Source: Pseudomonas cerasi
GTDB lineage: Bacteria; Pseudomonadota; Gammaproteobacteria; Pseudomonadales; Pseudomonadaceae
Direction of reading: 5' to 3'
Length of the DNA stretch: 64,000 nt
NCBI RefSeq assembly: GCF_900074915.1
Contig: NZ_LT222319.1
Span: 927,001-991,000, forward strand
Each line of letters opens with the position of its first letter. Position 1 is the stretch's first letter. The position numbers were made by a program, and so were the translations under genes. The notes below the pieces were generated by a model. The model saw only the letters and a program-made list of their open reading frames with translations. It made no database searches and was not told where the DNA came from. Shown piece by piece: positions 10,684-20,314 of this stretch.

Positions 10684-11478
10684 ATGTTGGAGCTGTTCAG
10701 AAGCCTTTGGGGTTACCGGGGATTCGTCTTTTCATCTATACGCAATGAGTTTTCCGCACGATTCTCCCGCAGCCGCCTGGGTGGCTTGTGGATGATCATC
10801 AACCCGCTGGCACAGGTTGCGATCTACGCGCTGGTTCTCTCCAACGTTCTGGCTGCCAAACTACCCGGCATCGACAACAAGTATGCGTACGCGGTCTACC
10901 TGATGGCCGGTATGCTGGCCTGGAGCTATTTTTCAGAGATCATCGGTCGTTGCCTGACGCTGTTCATCGACCAGGGCAACCTGATGAAGAAGATGCGCTT
11001 TCCGCGCATCACACTGCCGGTGATTGTCGCGGGTTCATGCCTGCTCAACTACGTACTGTTGTTCGCAGCCATTTTGCTGGTCTTCGCTGCGTTGGGGCAA
11101 TGGCCGCACTGGCAAATGTTGTGGCTGATCCCGCTGACTATCGTGATTACTGCGCTGGCCGTAGGGCTGGGGTTGATTCTGGGCGTCTTGAACGTATTCA
11201 TACGCGACGTTGGCCAGGTCATTCCCATTCTGCTGCAGGTATGGTTCTGGTTTACCCCGATTGTCTACCCGCTCAACATCATCCCTGAACAATTCAAGAG
11301 TGTCATGGGCATCAATCCCATGTTCCCGATCGTCAGTGCCTATCACGATGTTCTGGTTTATGCGCGAGCGCCTGATCTGCAAAGTATGGCCGTCATCGCC
11401 GTTGTCGCTGCCGGGTTAATGCTGTTGGGTCTCTTCATGTTTCGCCGGGCGGCGCCGGAAATGGTGGATGTACTATGA
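10684..11478 (+). CDS. wzm: O-polysaccharide ABC transporter, membrane subunit
   Basis: A 264-residue ABC-2 type permease with six hydrophobic segments (GGLWMIINPLAQVAIYALVL, then YAVYLMAGMLAWSYF, and others) and the LMKKMRFPRITLPV loop typical of Wzm. It forms the channel that moves undecaprenyl-linked polysaccharide across the inner membrane. It overlaps the next gene by 4 bp (ATGA). Start supported by AGGAG. Confidence 0.93.
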   Translation: MLELFRSLWGYRGFVFSSIRNEFSARFSRSRLGGLWMIINPLAQVAIYALVLSNVLAAKLPGIDNKYAYAVYLMAGMLAWSYFSEIIGRCLTLFIDQGNLMKKMRFPRITLPVIVAGSCLLNYVLLFAAILLVFAALGQWPHWQMLWLIPLTIVITALAVGLGLILGVLNVFIRDVGQVIPILLQVWFWFTPIVYPLNIIPEQFKSVMGINPMFPIVSAYHDVLVYARAPDLQSMAVIAVVAAGLMLLGLFMFRRAAPEMVDVL

Positions 11479-12692
11479 GCCTGCTAAGTGTCAGTAATCT
11501 GGGAAAGGCGTATCGCGTCTACGCCTCTGAGTTTCAGCGCATCGCTCGCTGGTTTGGCATACCCACCAAGCCAAGTGAAGAGCACTGGGTGCTTAAGCAC
11601 ATCAGCTTCTCGATCGAGCCAGGTGAGGCAATAGGGATTGTCGGGCAAAACGGGGCGGGTAAGTCGACGCTGCTCAAGATGATAACCGGGACTTTGCAGC
11701 CTACTGAGGGGCATGTTCAGGTCAACGGTCGTATTGCCGCTATTCTCGAGCTGGGGATGGGGTTTACTCCCGACCTGACCGGGCGTCAGAACGTCTATCA
11801 TGCCGCCGGCTTGATGGGGTTCAGTGCCGAACAGATCAACGGTGTCATTGATGAGGTCGAGGCGTTCGCGGAAATTGGCGATTACTTCGACGAGCCAGTG
11901 AGGATGTATTCGAGTGGTATGCAGATGCGGGTTGCGTTCGCGGTTGCCACAGCTATCAGGCCTGAAATACTTATCGTTGACGAGGCGTTATCTGTTGGCG
12001 ATAGCTACTTCCAGCATAAAAGCTTCGAGCGTATACGTCAGTTCCAGGCTCAGGGAACGACATTGCTTATCGTGTCTCACGACCGAGGTTCCATTCAGGC
12101 GCTTTGTAGCCGAGCAATATTGCTTGAAAAAGGTACGGTGATAAAAGACGGCAAGCCTGAAGAGGTCATGGATTTTTATAATGCATTGATTGCTGAAAAG
12201 GAAAACGCAACGGTTCAGGTCCGAGAGCTTGAGGATGGTTCGATGCAGACTCGCTCAGGCAGCGGAGAGGCCACTATCGGCTCCGTCAGCCTGCACAATG
12301 CTGCCGGCGAGCGTATTGAGTATGTGTCTGTCGGCGAGCCAGTGTCTTTGCGCATCAATGCTCAGGTCAATAGTGCAATTCCTGAGCTGGTCGTAGGCTA
12401 TCTCATCAAAGATCGCCTGGGGCAGCCTGTCTACGGCACCAACACCCATCACATGGACTGCAAGGTCATTGATCTGCAGGGAGGAGAGTCGCTGGATTAC
12501 TCCTTCAATTTTCCAGCTAACCTGGGGGTGGGCTCGTATTCGGTTGCGGTGGCACTCCACACAACGGACAGTCACTTGTCACGCAATTATGAATGGGTAG
12601 ATCTGACGGTCGTGTTCAATGTAGTCAATATCTCGCAAAGCGAGTTTGTTGGGTTGGCATGGCTGCCGCCTGTTGTGGAGTGCAGTAGATGA
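11475..12692 (+). CDS. wzt: O-polysaccharide ABC transporter, ATPase with C-terminal carbohydrate-binding domain
   Basis: A 405-residue ATPase. Walker A is GIVGQNGAGKST (about residue 54), the signature is MYSSGMQMRVAFA, and Walker B is ILIVDEALSVGD. After about residue 250 comes a beta-rich extension of about 150 residues, the Wzt-C domain that in E. coli O8/O9a recognises the modified chain end. This predicts export coupled to chain capping, in line with the WbdD-like gene that follows with a 4-bp overlap. Confidence 0.93.
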   Translation: MSLLSVSNLGKAYRVYASEFQRIARWFGIPTKPSEEHWVLKHISFSIEPGEAIGIVGQNGAGKSTLLKMITGTLQPTEGHVQVNGRIAAILELGMGFTPDLTGRQNVYHAAGLMGFSAEQINGVIDEVEAFAEIGDYFDEPVRMYSSGMQMRVAFAVATAIRPEILIVDEALSVGDSYFQHKSFERIRQFQAQGTTLLIVSHDRGSIQALCSRAILLEKGTVIKDGKPEEVMDFYNALIAEKENATVQVRELEDGSMQTRSGSGEATIGSVSLHNAAGERIEYVSVGEPVSLRINAQVNSAIPELVVGYLIKDRLGQPVYGTNTHHMDCKVIDLQGGESLDYSFNFPANLGVGSYSVAVALHTTDSHLSRNYEWVDLTVVFNVVNISQSEFVGLAWLPPVVECSR

Positions 12693-14629
12693 CCGTTCCT
12701 TTCTATCGTGCTTTTGAAGACCGTTATCGTGGCTCGCGTGAGTTGATCCATGAGCGTCAGCAGGTTTACATTCCTTTCCTGGAACCTTTAAAGCAGATTT
12801 ATCCGGAATCTCAGGCACTGGACTTGGGGTGTGGCCGTGGTGAGTGGCTGGAAATTCTTATTCAAAACGGCTTTCAGGCGCTTGGTATCGATCTTGATGT
12901 GGGTATGCTTGAGGCCTGTACGGCGTTGGGATTGCCGGTCGAAAACATGGATGCACTGGAAAAGCTGAGAAGCTTGCCAGATGAAAGCATGACAGTTATT
13001 TCTGGTTTTCATATCGCCGAGCATATCCCGTTTGGCGATCTTAAAGTGTTGGTTGCCGAGGCGCTGAGAGTACTAAAACCTGCCGGTCTGCTTATTCTGG
13101 AAACGCCCAACTCGGAAAATCTTGTGGTGGGCACGCAGACATTTTATCTGGACCCTACCCATACTTGCCCCATACCGCATTTGCTGTTGAGCTTTCTGAC
13201 TGAATACTCTCGGTTTAGTCGCTCTCAGCTGCTGCGTCTTCAAGAGCCCGTCGCGCTGTCCGAAGGCGGACCTGTCGATCTGTTCAGCGTGCTGCACGGC
13301 GTCAGTCCGGATTACGCGATCGTCGCGCAAAAAGCGGCAGCTCCCGAACAGCTGGAGATATTCGACGCCGTTTTCGGTAAAGAGTACGGCATGTCGCTGG
13401 AGTCACTTTCGCGTCGCTATGACTCCCAAGTGGCAGGCTGGGTTGAAAAGAGTGACGCTACATGCGCTGAGCTGCGTGAGCAGTTGAATCAGGTTCAGCA
13501 ACGCGGTCAGGAACTTGAGCAAATTGTGCGTGCGCTTGAAGAGTCAGGTACTGCGACCGAGACTGAACTGCGTGAGCAGTTGAACCAAGTTCAGCAACGC
13601 GGTCAGGAGCTTGAGCAAATTGTGCGTGCGCTTGAAGAGTCAGGTGCTGCGACCGAGACTGAACTGCGTCAGCAGTTGAACCAGGTTCAGCAACGCGGCC
13701 AGGAACTTGAGCAAATTGCGCGTACGCTGGAAGAATCGGGTGCTGCGACCCACGCTGAACTGCGTGATCAGCTCTCTCATGTTCAGGAGCAAGGCAAGCA
13801 CCTCGAGAGCAGTGTGCACGCGCTGCAAAATAACGACGAAGTTGAAGCCAGGATACGTGAGGTGACACTGCGTGCCGAACTGGCTGAGTCGCGCGTTCAT
13901 AGTTTTCAGCTGGGTCAAGAAGCTGCACAGTTGCGTATGAATGAATCGGAAGCGCGCTTGAATGAAGCGTTTTCTTACCTGAAAGAGCTTCAGGCGCAGG
14001 TTACGCAATTGCAGCAGGATACCGGCGTTACTAAAGTGACAGACGCAGTCTCTGCGCAAGCGCGGGTCGATGAGCTCCAGGCCCGTCTCAAGGAATCGTT
14101 GGATAATGCGCATCACTGGTGGCTGAAAGCCAACGAGAACCAGGTCGAACAAGCGCAGATGCATGAGATTCAAGCCCAACTGGATCAATCGCTGAACAAT
14201 GCGCATCATTGGTGGCTTACAGCAACCGCTTATGAGGCGCGTATTGCACAGTTTGAAAATAGTAGGTCATGGCGGATAACTCGGCCGCTTCGCACGTCGG
14301 CCAGTTTATCCAGCAAAGCGTCCAGAGTACCTTCGAGTCTCTTCAAACGAGTGGTACGTTCTGTGTTGGCCCGCTCGATACGCTTTGTTTTGAATAGGCC
14401 GCGCCTACGCACGCGTCTTGTCAATAAAGCTCAGGCATATCCCAATTTTTTGAATAGCGTCAGGCAATTTGCCCTGCGTCACGGAATTATTCAGCCTCGG
14501 CCTCATGAAGTGACTCCTGTTACGGCTGCAACAGAGGCGACTGACGATGGTTTTCCGACAGCAAGCCCAAGGGTGGCGCGTGTTTATTCCGATTTGAAGC
14601 TGGCTTTTGAGCGCAAGGAAAACCGTTAA
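12689..14629 (+). CDS. WbdD-like methyltransferase with long coiled-coil (chain-terminating/length-control candidate)
   Basis: A 646-residue protein. Residues 1 to about 215 are a class I SAM methyltransferase (ALDLGCGRGEWLEIL; FHIAEHIPFGDLKVLVAEAL; LKPAGLLILETPN). Residues about 255-470 are heptad-type coiled coil, including four near-identical 32-residue repeats. Residues 475-509 hold two SL(D/N)NAHHWWL units 31 residues apart, and a basic tail with SWRITRPLR follows. In E. coli WbdD, a methyltransferase plus kinase sits on a coiled coil whose length sets O-chain length. Here I see no kinase domain, so capping would be methylation only. It sits between wzt and the polymerase-like gene with overlaps on both sides. 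The function is inferred. Confidence 0.8.
   Translation: MTVPFYRAFEDRYRGSRELIHERQQVYIPFLEPLKQIYPESQALDLGCGRGEWLEILIQNGFQALGIDLDVGMLEACTALGLPVENMDALEKLRSLPDESMTVISGFHIAEHIPFGDLKVLVAEALRVLKPAGLLILETPNSENLVVGTQTFYLDPTHTCPIPHLLLSFLTEYSRFSRSQLLRLQEPVALSEGGPVDLFSVLHGVSPDYAIVAQKAAAPEQLEIFDAVFGKEYGMSLESLSRRYDSQVAGWVEKSDATCAELREQLNQVQQRGQELEQIVRALEESGTATETELREQLNQVQQRGQELEQIVRALEESGAATETELRQQLNQVQQRGQELEQIARTLEESGAATHAELRDQLSHVQEQGKHLESSVHALQNNDEVEARIREVTLRAELAESRVHSFQLGQEAAQLRMNESEARLNEAFSYLKELQAQVTQLQQDTGVTKVTDAVSAQARVDELQARLKESLDNAHHWWLKANENQVEQAQMHEIQAQLDQSLNNAHHWWLTATAYEARIAQFENSRSWRITRPLRTSASLSSKASRVPSSLFKRVVRSVLARSIRFVLNRPRLRTRLVNKAQAYPNFLNSVRQFALRHGIIQPRPHEVTPVTAATEATDDGFPTASPRVARVYSDLKLAFERKENR
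13469..13852 (+). repeat. Four 96-bp in-frame tandem repeats in the coiled coil
   Basis: Units begin at 13469, 13565, 13661 and 13757. The first three are nearly identical, and the fourth is diverged. Each encodes ELREQLNQVQQRGQELEQ plus 14 more residues. The 32-residue unit keeps the reading frame, so copy number can change the rod length without breaking the protein. Confidence 0.95.
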
Positions 14630-17124
14630 TGCGTATTGTCATTGATCTACAGGGCGCTCAGTCCGAAAGTCGTTTTCGCGGTATTGGTCGCTATTCTCTG
14701 TCATTGGCTCAGGCCATCGCACGAAATGCCGGGAGCCATGAGATATGGCTAGCCCTGAACAACTGCATGTCGGAAAGCATTCCTGACATAAGGGCTGCCT
14801 TTGCTGGTCTTATTCCTGAGAGCCGCATACGTATATTTGACGTTCCGGGTGATGCGAACCCGACTCCTTGGGTGGCGAGAGCATCTGAAGTCATCAGAGA
14901 GTCCTTTTTGTCCACGTTGAAACCCGATGCGGTAGTGGTCAGCAGTCTGTTTGAAGGCTATTGGGCCAACGCAGTGACGTCCGTTGGGGCTGTGCCGGCA
15001 ACGCATCAAACCGCAGTAATCCTCTATGACCTGATTCCGTTCATGAACGAGGATGTCTATCTTCCTACTGCAGAGCTGAAAGACTATTACCACCGTAAAA
15101 TAGACTGGTTGAAGAAAGCCGATACTTTGCTGGCCATTTCCGATTCCTCGCGTCAGGAAGCGGTGACTCACCTAGGCATTGACCAAGCAAAGATAGCCAA
15201 TATTTCCGCGGCTATTGGTGAGCAGTTTATTCCCGATGATGTGAATCTGAGCAAGAGTTCGGCGATACTTGAGCGTCTGGGCGTGAAAAGCGAGTTCATT
15301 CTTTATGCGCCGGGCGGCTTCGACCCCAGGAAGAATTTCGCTCGCTTGCTTGAAGCCTATAGCACGTTGCCCAGCGCGCTTAAGGCCAGGCACCAGTTGG
15401 TAATCGCAAGCAAGCTGCATGCTCAGCAGCGAATGGAGCTGCTCGCCTTCGCAGAGCAATATGGCGTCAAGGCTTCGGAGTTGGTACTGACTGGCTACGT
15501 CAATGATGCAGACCTGATTGCCCTCTACTCTTTGACCAAGCTATTTGTCTTCCCGTCGACCCATGAAGGCTTTGGTCTTCCGGTGCTGGAAGCCATGGCA
15601 TGTGGCGCTGCGGTTATCGGTTCTAACTGCAGCAGTGTTCCGGAAGTCATAGGGTTCGACGAAGCGCTGTTCGACCCCTTCTCGGTCGGCTCCATCGCTG
15701 CGAAAATGCTAGAAGGTCTAGAAAGCGATGGCTTCCGCTCAAGATTGCTTACCAATGCAGGGGAGCAGTGCAAGAAGTTTTCGTGGGATGAGTCTGCGAA
15801 AAAAGCCATAGAAGCTTTGGAGTCGAGGCATTCGTCGGTTGCTGCTGATCAGCCTGACCTGCCTGATCCTGGAGCTGCATTGCTGGAGCGACTGATTTCA
15901 CTCTCGGACACTGCGCCTACTGACATCGAGCTTTTTCAGGTTGCGAAAAGTATCGCATTCGACTTTGCAGGTGCTGATCACAGGCAGTTGTTGCTTGATG
16001 TATCCAGCATCGTTCACAGTGATGCCAAATCAGGTATTCAACGCGTCGTACGCAGTCTGCTCCATGAGTTCTTGAATGACCAACCAGCAGGCCTGACTGT
16101 TCGTCCGATCTACTTCGCGGATGGCCAGTATTATTATGCTAATGCCTTTGCCTCCCGCATCTATGATCAGTTTTCCGAAACGACAGATGCAATTATCGAC
16201 TTCGCCCAAGACGACATCTATCTGTCTCTGGACTTGAACATGCACTTGGCCAGTCAGCTCTATCCGCTGCACAGTCAGATGCGGCAGATGGGCGTACAGG
16301 TCAGTTACATCGTGTACGACTTGCTGCTGTTCCACCGCCCTGACTGGTGGGTGGCGCCGAATGCTGAGTTGTTCAACGACTGGCTGCAGAAAATCAGCAT
16401 GGTAGCTAGCAGTCTGATTTGTATATCGGGTGCAGTTGCGGATGAATTGAAGCAGTGGCTTGCTGACAATGTTGACAAGTGCGCAGGCAACAAGCCGAGT
16501 GTAAAAAGCTTCCACCTGGGGGCCGATATCGACAACAGCCTGCCTTCTGCAGGTCTGCCCGATGATGCAGGGGAGCTGTTGGCACGTCTGGCGCAGAAGC
16601 CAAGCTTCCTGATGGTCAGTACCGTAGAGCCGCGCAAAGGGCATGCGCAAACGCTCTCTGCTTTTGAAAGTCTCTGGGAGCAGGGGCAGGACATTAATCT
16701 TGTCATCGTCGGGAAACGGGGCTGGCTTGTCGACGAGCTGGTCGCACGCCTTGAAAATCATCCCGAGAAAGGCAATAGGCTTTTCTGGCTGGAAGGCATC
16801 AGTGATGAGTACCTCGAAAAGATTTACTCAGCATCTACCTGCTTGATCGCAGCATCCGAGGGCGAGGGGTTTGGCTTGCCACTGATTGAAGCTGCTCAGT
16901 ACGGGCTGCCGATGATCGTTCGTGATCTGCCGGTTTTCAGAGAGATCGCACTTGATCATGCATTCTACTTTAGCGGTATGAACGATTCTGATATCAGCGC
17001 CGCGATCACGGCGTGGCTTGACCTTCACAAAGACGACAAGCATCCGGGCTCCGGTGACATGCCTTGGCTGACTTGGGAGCAAAGTGCTGCGCAACTGAAA
17101 AAAGCACTGATGTTCAGCGTTTAG
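14629..17124 (+). CDS. Tandem GT4 glycosyltransferase (WbdA-like polymerase)
   Basis: An 831-residue protein with two GT-B/GT4 modules. The first module (about 1-400) has RFRGIGRYSLSLAQAIA, FILYAPGGFDPRKNFARLLE and STHEGFGLPVLEAMACG. The second (about 440-831) has SGIQRVVRSLLHEF, FLMVSTVEPRKGHAQTL and SEGEGFGLPLIEAAQYG. Both keep the EX7E catalytic pair. Multi-module GT4 enzymes such as WbdA polymerise homopolymers of one sugar with alternating linkages, so this is the likely D-rhamnan polymerase. It is joined to the previous gene by a TAATG stop/start overlap. The sugar specificity is inferred from gmd/rmd. Confidence 0.88.
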   Translation: MRIVIDLQGAQSESRFRGIGRYSLSLAQAIARNAGSHEIWLALNNCMSESIPDIRAAFAGLIPESRIRIFDVPGDANPTPWVARASEVIRESFLSTLKPDAVVVSSLFEGYWANAVTSVGAVPATHQTAVILYDLIPFMNEDVYLPTAELKDYYHRKIDWLKKADTLLAISDSSRQEAVTHLGIDQAKIANISAAIGEQFIPDDVNLSKSSAILERLGVKSEFILYAPGGFDPRKNFARLLEAYSTLPSALKARHQLVIASKLHAQQRMELLAFAEQYGVKASELVLTGYVNDADLIALYSLTKLFVFPSTHEGFGLPVLEAMACGAAVIGSNCSSVPEVIGFDEALFDPFSVGSIAAKMLEGLESDGFRSRLLTNAGEQCKKFSWDESAKKAIEALESRHSSVAADQPDLPDPGAALLERLISLSDTAPTDIELFQVAKSIAFDFAGADHRQLLLDVSSIVHSDAKSGIQRVVRSLLHEFLNDQPAGLTVRPIYFADGQYYYANAFASRIYDQFSETTDAIIDFAQDDIYLSLDLNMHLASQLYPLHSQMRQMGVQVSYIVYDLLLFHRPDWWVAPNAELFNDWLQKISMVASSLICISGAVADELKQWLADNVDKCAGNKPSVKSFHLGADIDNSLPSAGLPDDAGELLARLAQKPSFLMVSTVEPRKGHAQTLSAFESLWEQGQDINLVIVGKRGWLVDELVARLENHPEKGNRLFWLEGISDEYLEKIYSASTCLIAASEGEGFGLPLIEAAQYGLPMIVRDLPVFREIALDHAFYFSGMNDSDISAAITAWLDLHKDDKHPGSGDMPWLTWEQSAAQLKKALMFSV

Positions 17125-17163
17125 TACCCGTCCTGGAAAATACTGCCATACAGCCGATTTGAA

Positions 17164-17187
17164 CCTGGGCGCCGCATCGCGCCCAGG
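17164..17187 (+). terminator. Strong hairpin after the wzm operon
   Basis: Nine-pair stem CCTGGGCGC/GCGCCCAGG with 6-nt loop, 40 bp after the operon stop. There is no T-run, so this may be an mRNA 3'-end stabiliser rather than an intrinsic terminator. The rest of the 271-bp gap before the next gene shows nothing clear. Confidence 0.45.
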
Positions 17188-17395
17188 ACTGAGCCGCTGT
17201 CGGGGGCCAAGGGCTGGTGCTGCAGCCGCAAATATCCCATCAGAACGGCTATCTGACAGCCTTTAAATACCGCTACACGGTAGGCATGTAACGCCATGTT
17301 GCTTGCTTAAAGACGCTAAAAACTCTATCCTCCGCGTCTATTTTTGGGCGATTTCTGCGCGTTAATCAGCGCTTGTCAGCGTCAAAACCTTCAAT

Positions 17396-17884
17396 ATGGT
17401 AGTGAGCAGCGTGATACCTACATTAATACGAAGAATCGCCAACCTCGTTTACAGACTTACTCGAGGGATATTTCCCTTATCACTCATCTCCTTCCTGATC
17501 GTCGGATCACTTGGCGTTCTGGTACACATGAGCATTCTCAAGACACTCATGCTGACCTCGACGGACAGCTTCCGGTATGCCAACGCAGGCGCGATGATCG
17601 TTGCTGCCAGTTTCAATTATCTGATGAACAATAAGTCGACTTATCGTGAGACAAGTCTGGCAGGCAAGCGAATCATTGCCGGGTATTTGATCTATCTGAC
17701 GATCACTTCTCTTGGGCTGGGTTTGAGCTTGCTGATTTCTGGAGAAGTTTACGACCGGATACAAATGCCTATGATTTCCGCGCTGTGTGGCATCGTGGTC
17801 GGTTCGCTCTGGAATTATTTCATGTCCTATAACTTCGTTTGGAAAATGCTGTCTCCGAAACCCAAACCAATTGAACAGAATTAA
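17396..17884 (+). CDS. GtrA-family membrane protein (putative lipid-linked sugar flippase)
   Basis: A 162-residue protein with four hydrophobic segments in the GtrA pattern: LISFLIVGSLGVLVHMSIL, then AGAMIVAASFNYLMNNKSTY (with the conserved N-Y-x-x-N-x-x-x-T/Y-x-F-type loop), two further segments, and the ending GSLWNYFMSYNFVWK. GtrA proteins are thought to flip undecaprenyl-phosphate-linked sugars for side-branch modification. It is first of a three-gene set with the GtrB-like and large membrane protein. No strong ribosome site is seen before this ATG, and a GTG six bases on is possible. Confidence 0.85.
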   Translation: MVVSSVIPTLIRRIANLVYRLTRGIFPLSLISFLIVGSLGVLVHMSILKTLMLTSTDSFRYANAGAMIVAASFNYLMNNKSTYRETSLAGKRIIAGYLIYLTITSLGLGLSLLISGEVYDRIQMPMISALCGIVVGSLWNYFMSYNFVWKMLSPKPKPIEQN

Positions 17885-17893
17885 GCAAAAATA

Positions 17894-18748
17894 ATGAAAA
17901 AATTGATTTTTTTTGCCACCTATAACGAGGCCGGCAACGTAACGTCCATGATCGAGCGGATCACCGCTGCCGCACCCGATGCGGACATCCTCGTGGTCGA
18001 TGACAGCAGCAAGGATGGCACCCTCGATATTCTGGCCACCTTGGCCAGACCAAGCCTGAAAGTGATCGTACGTCCAGGAAAGCTAGGGTTGGGTACTGCC
18101 CACCTTCTGGCATGGAAGTATGCGATTTTTCATTCATACGACATTCTTGTCACCATGGATGGCGACCACTCCCACGATCCCGCCGACATCCCGAAGCTGA
18201 TTGGCGCTCTGGATGCCACTACTGACCTTGTCATCGGCTCTCGTTACGCTGAAGGTGGAAAGTGTGATTACACAGGTTATCGTCTGCGTGTCAGTCAGGC
18301 AGCAAACAAAGCCGCCAGGCTGTTGCTGGGCATCAAGCTGACCGAGTTTACTACCTCTTTTCGCGCGTTTCGCGTCAGCCGGTTGAATGCAATCGACTTC
18401 GACACGCTGGTCGTGGGTGGCTACTCATTCTTCCTCGCGGTGATTGTTCAGGCTTATCGACATGGCCTGAAGCTATCCGAGCGTCCAATCCATTTCCATG
18501 AGCGCAATGCAGGTGTGTCGAAGATCCCTCCACTGGAGATCTTCCGCGGTATCGCTAATTTGCTCAGGCTGACGGCAATCAGTCATTTCACCAAAGTTTC
18601 TCCTGCTGTGAGCAACGTGATAATGAAATGCGAAAAATGCCAATGTGAATTCTCGTTGATCAAAGCCGATCAGCCGGGTGCAAAAGGCACCAAGGACGAA
18701 GTGTGTCTGAGCTGTGGGAATCGTCAGATCGGTGCGAAAGGCGCATGA
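17894..18748 (+). CDS. GtrB/DPM1-like GT2 glycosyltransferase with C-terminal zinc ribbon
   Basis: A 284-residue protein. Residues 1-240 are a polyprenol-phosphate sugar transferase: IFFATYNEAGNVTSMIERI, ILVVDDSSKDGTLDIL, VTMDGDHSHDPADIP (D-x-D metal site), SRYAEGG, and the C-terminal signature EITTSFRAF-like seen as LTEFTTSFRAFR. It would load a sugar onto undecaprenyl phosphate on the cytoplasmic face. The two C-terminal TM helices of classic GtrB are absent, as in soluble DPM1. Residues 245-284 carry CEKCQC...CLSCG, a probable zinc ribbon that is not part of either family. Overlaps the next gene by 4 bp. Confidence 0.85.
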   Translation: MKKLIFFATYNEAGNVTSMIERITAAAPDADILVVDDSSKDGTLDILATLARPSLKVIVRPGKLGLGTAHLLAWKYAIFHSYDILVTMDGDHSHDPADIPKLIGALDATTDLVIGSRYAEGGKCDYTGYRLRVSQAANKAARLLLGIKLTEFTTSFRAFRVSRLNAIDFDTLVVGGYSFFLAVIVQAYRHGLKLSERPIHFHERNAGVSKIPPLEIFRGIANLLRLTAISHFTKVSPAVSNVIMKCEKCQCEFSLIKADQPGAKGTKDEVCLSCGNRQIGAKGA

Positions 18749-20205
18749 CGGTCGTATCAACCAGCGATAATCGTAGCCAGCTACTGCTAGGCGTTCTGCT
18801 TATTATTCTGTCGGGTATTGTTGCGGGTGCGGTACTCCCGCTAACCCAGGCGCTGGCAGGGTTTCAGGACGGAGACGGGATTCTTACTTCGCTTATTTCG
18901 ACTCAGAAACTGACTTGGTATTTTTGGGGCCAGGATCGCTTGCTGAATGTCATACCTGCACTGGCCTCTCCATTTTCGGACGTGGACACCAATCTCAGGG
19001 TACAGGTTTTTTTTAGAAGCATGTTTGCGTACCTTTCTCCGTTGGGAATCTTGATCTTCTTTAACCGAAGCCCGAGGTTTCTGCTGGTCGCGATTGCAAT
19101 CACCAATATCATCGTCCTCGCCTGCCTGAGCCAATATGGTAAGTTCAATTTCTACGTCCAGCACAATACATTTGGCACTTCGATGGTCATGCTGGCATTC
19201 GCTTATGCGCTGACCTATTCACAACTGCCTAAGGCGGCCATTATGGTCATCGCCTTATTCGTATGCAGTGTTGCTTACGCTACAAACTACGCGTTACTGA
19301 CCTACGCCATTCCGGTCATCTTTCTGTTGGGTGTCTTGCGCTGGCCTGACTGGAAACGATACCTTTCGTTCTTTGTTATCAACGGTTTGGCTATTCTGAT
19401 TGCTCGTTACCACAGCCAGACATTTGGAGTGGCTTCTACAGACTTTGGTATGTTGATTTCGCTTCAGGGAATTATTGAGTCCCTGAATAGCATCTACCAG
19501 AATCTGAATTTAGGTGCGTTCCTTATCTTCTTGGCGATGACAGCTATCAGTTATCAGGTGTTGGCCGAAAAGAAATTTCTCGAACTGAGTGCTGTGGTTT
19601 GCGTTGGATTAGGAATTATTGTCCTTTTAGCCAACACCGTATGGCTGCAGATGAATCTTTATAACATTCGTTACTTCCTCACCAGCGAGCTTATTATCGC
19701 CAGTGTTATGGGGTTTATTATAACGCGCATGCTGATGCTCGGTCAGTATAAATATGCATTGATCATCCCAGGTCTTGGTTTGATCTATTGTGTATTTGTT
19801 TCTTCGCGTGGCTTCGGTGCAGACTATGACGAGCTGGTTGCTGCACCTTGGCGCTCTAATTCCGAGGCCGTAGCCAAGCGGGCTGTAGAAGAGAAAGCAG
19901 AGGTGATTACCGGAGGTTTCTGGGATGTCTGGCCTGCTCTGTTCGAAACCAAGCATCTGCAGCCTGATTTGCCGGTCTATGGCGCTGCGTTTCGTGGCGG
20001 AGTCCTCAGAGATGACTTCCTGGCAACGACAAAGGGCAAAGGCGAATTTACGGCGCTTTGCTTCTTCGACACCACTGAGCTTTGCGTAAACGAGATCGTT
20101 GGTAACTTCGGTGTCACAAGTGATAACCAACTGGTTGTCAAGAAGGCCGAACCTATCGTTGTAGGTGAGAAAAAACTGCTCAAGATGGTGCTTGAAGTCA
20201 ACTGA
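18745..20205 (+). CDS. Polytopic membrane protein, putative O-polysaccharide side-branch glycosyltransferase
   Basis: A 486-residue protein with about ten hydrophobic segments in the first 360 residues and a roughly 120-residue C-terminal soluble domain. No named family was recognised. In Gtr systems the third gene is a serotype-specific membrane GT-C transferase that takes the sugar from the flipped lipid carrier, and this position and topology fit. ATG 18745 gives the ATGA overlap with the GtrB-like gene, so I prefer it to the upstream in-frame start. Its sugar and acceptor are unknown. Confidence 0.7.
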   Translation: MTVVSTSDNRSQLLLGVLLIILSGIVAGAVLPLTQALAGFQDGDGILTSLISTQKLTWYFWGQDRLLNVIPALASPFSDVDTNLRVQVFFRSMFAYLSPLGILIFFNRSPRFLLVAIAITNIIVLACLSQYGKFNFYVQHNTFGTSMVMLAFAYALTYSQLPKAAIMVIALFVCSVAYATNYALLTYAIPVIFLLGVLRWPDWKRYLSFFVINGLAILIARYHSQTFGVASTDFGMLISLQGIIESLNSIYQNLNLGAFLIFLAMTAISYQVLAEKKFLELSAVVCVGLGIIVLLANTVWLQMNLYNIRYFLTSELIIASVMGFIITRMLMLGQYKYALIIPGLGLIYCVFVSSRGFGADYDELVAAPWRSNSEAVAKRAVEEKAEVITGGFWDVWPALFETKHLQPDLPVYGAAFRGGVLRDDFLATTKGKGEFTALCFFDTTELCVNEIVGNFGVTSDNQLVVKKAEPIVVGEKKLLKMVLEVN

Positions 20206-20242
20206 CTCCAGATGTAACTCCTGTCAGCAGCGCTAAACAGCG

Positions 20243-20281
20243 AAAGGGCGCGATACCGTTAAAAACGGTATCGCGCCCTTT
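20243..20281. terminator. Long bidirectional terminator
   Basis: Perfect 18-bp stem AAAGGGCGCGATACCGTT with its complement and an AAA loop, between the converging gtr-like and rml operons. The stem ends in AAA/TTT. Confidence 0.8.
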
Positions 20282-20314
20282 ATCGATCTGGCATCTCGAA
20301 GCGTCAGATTCAGG

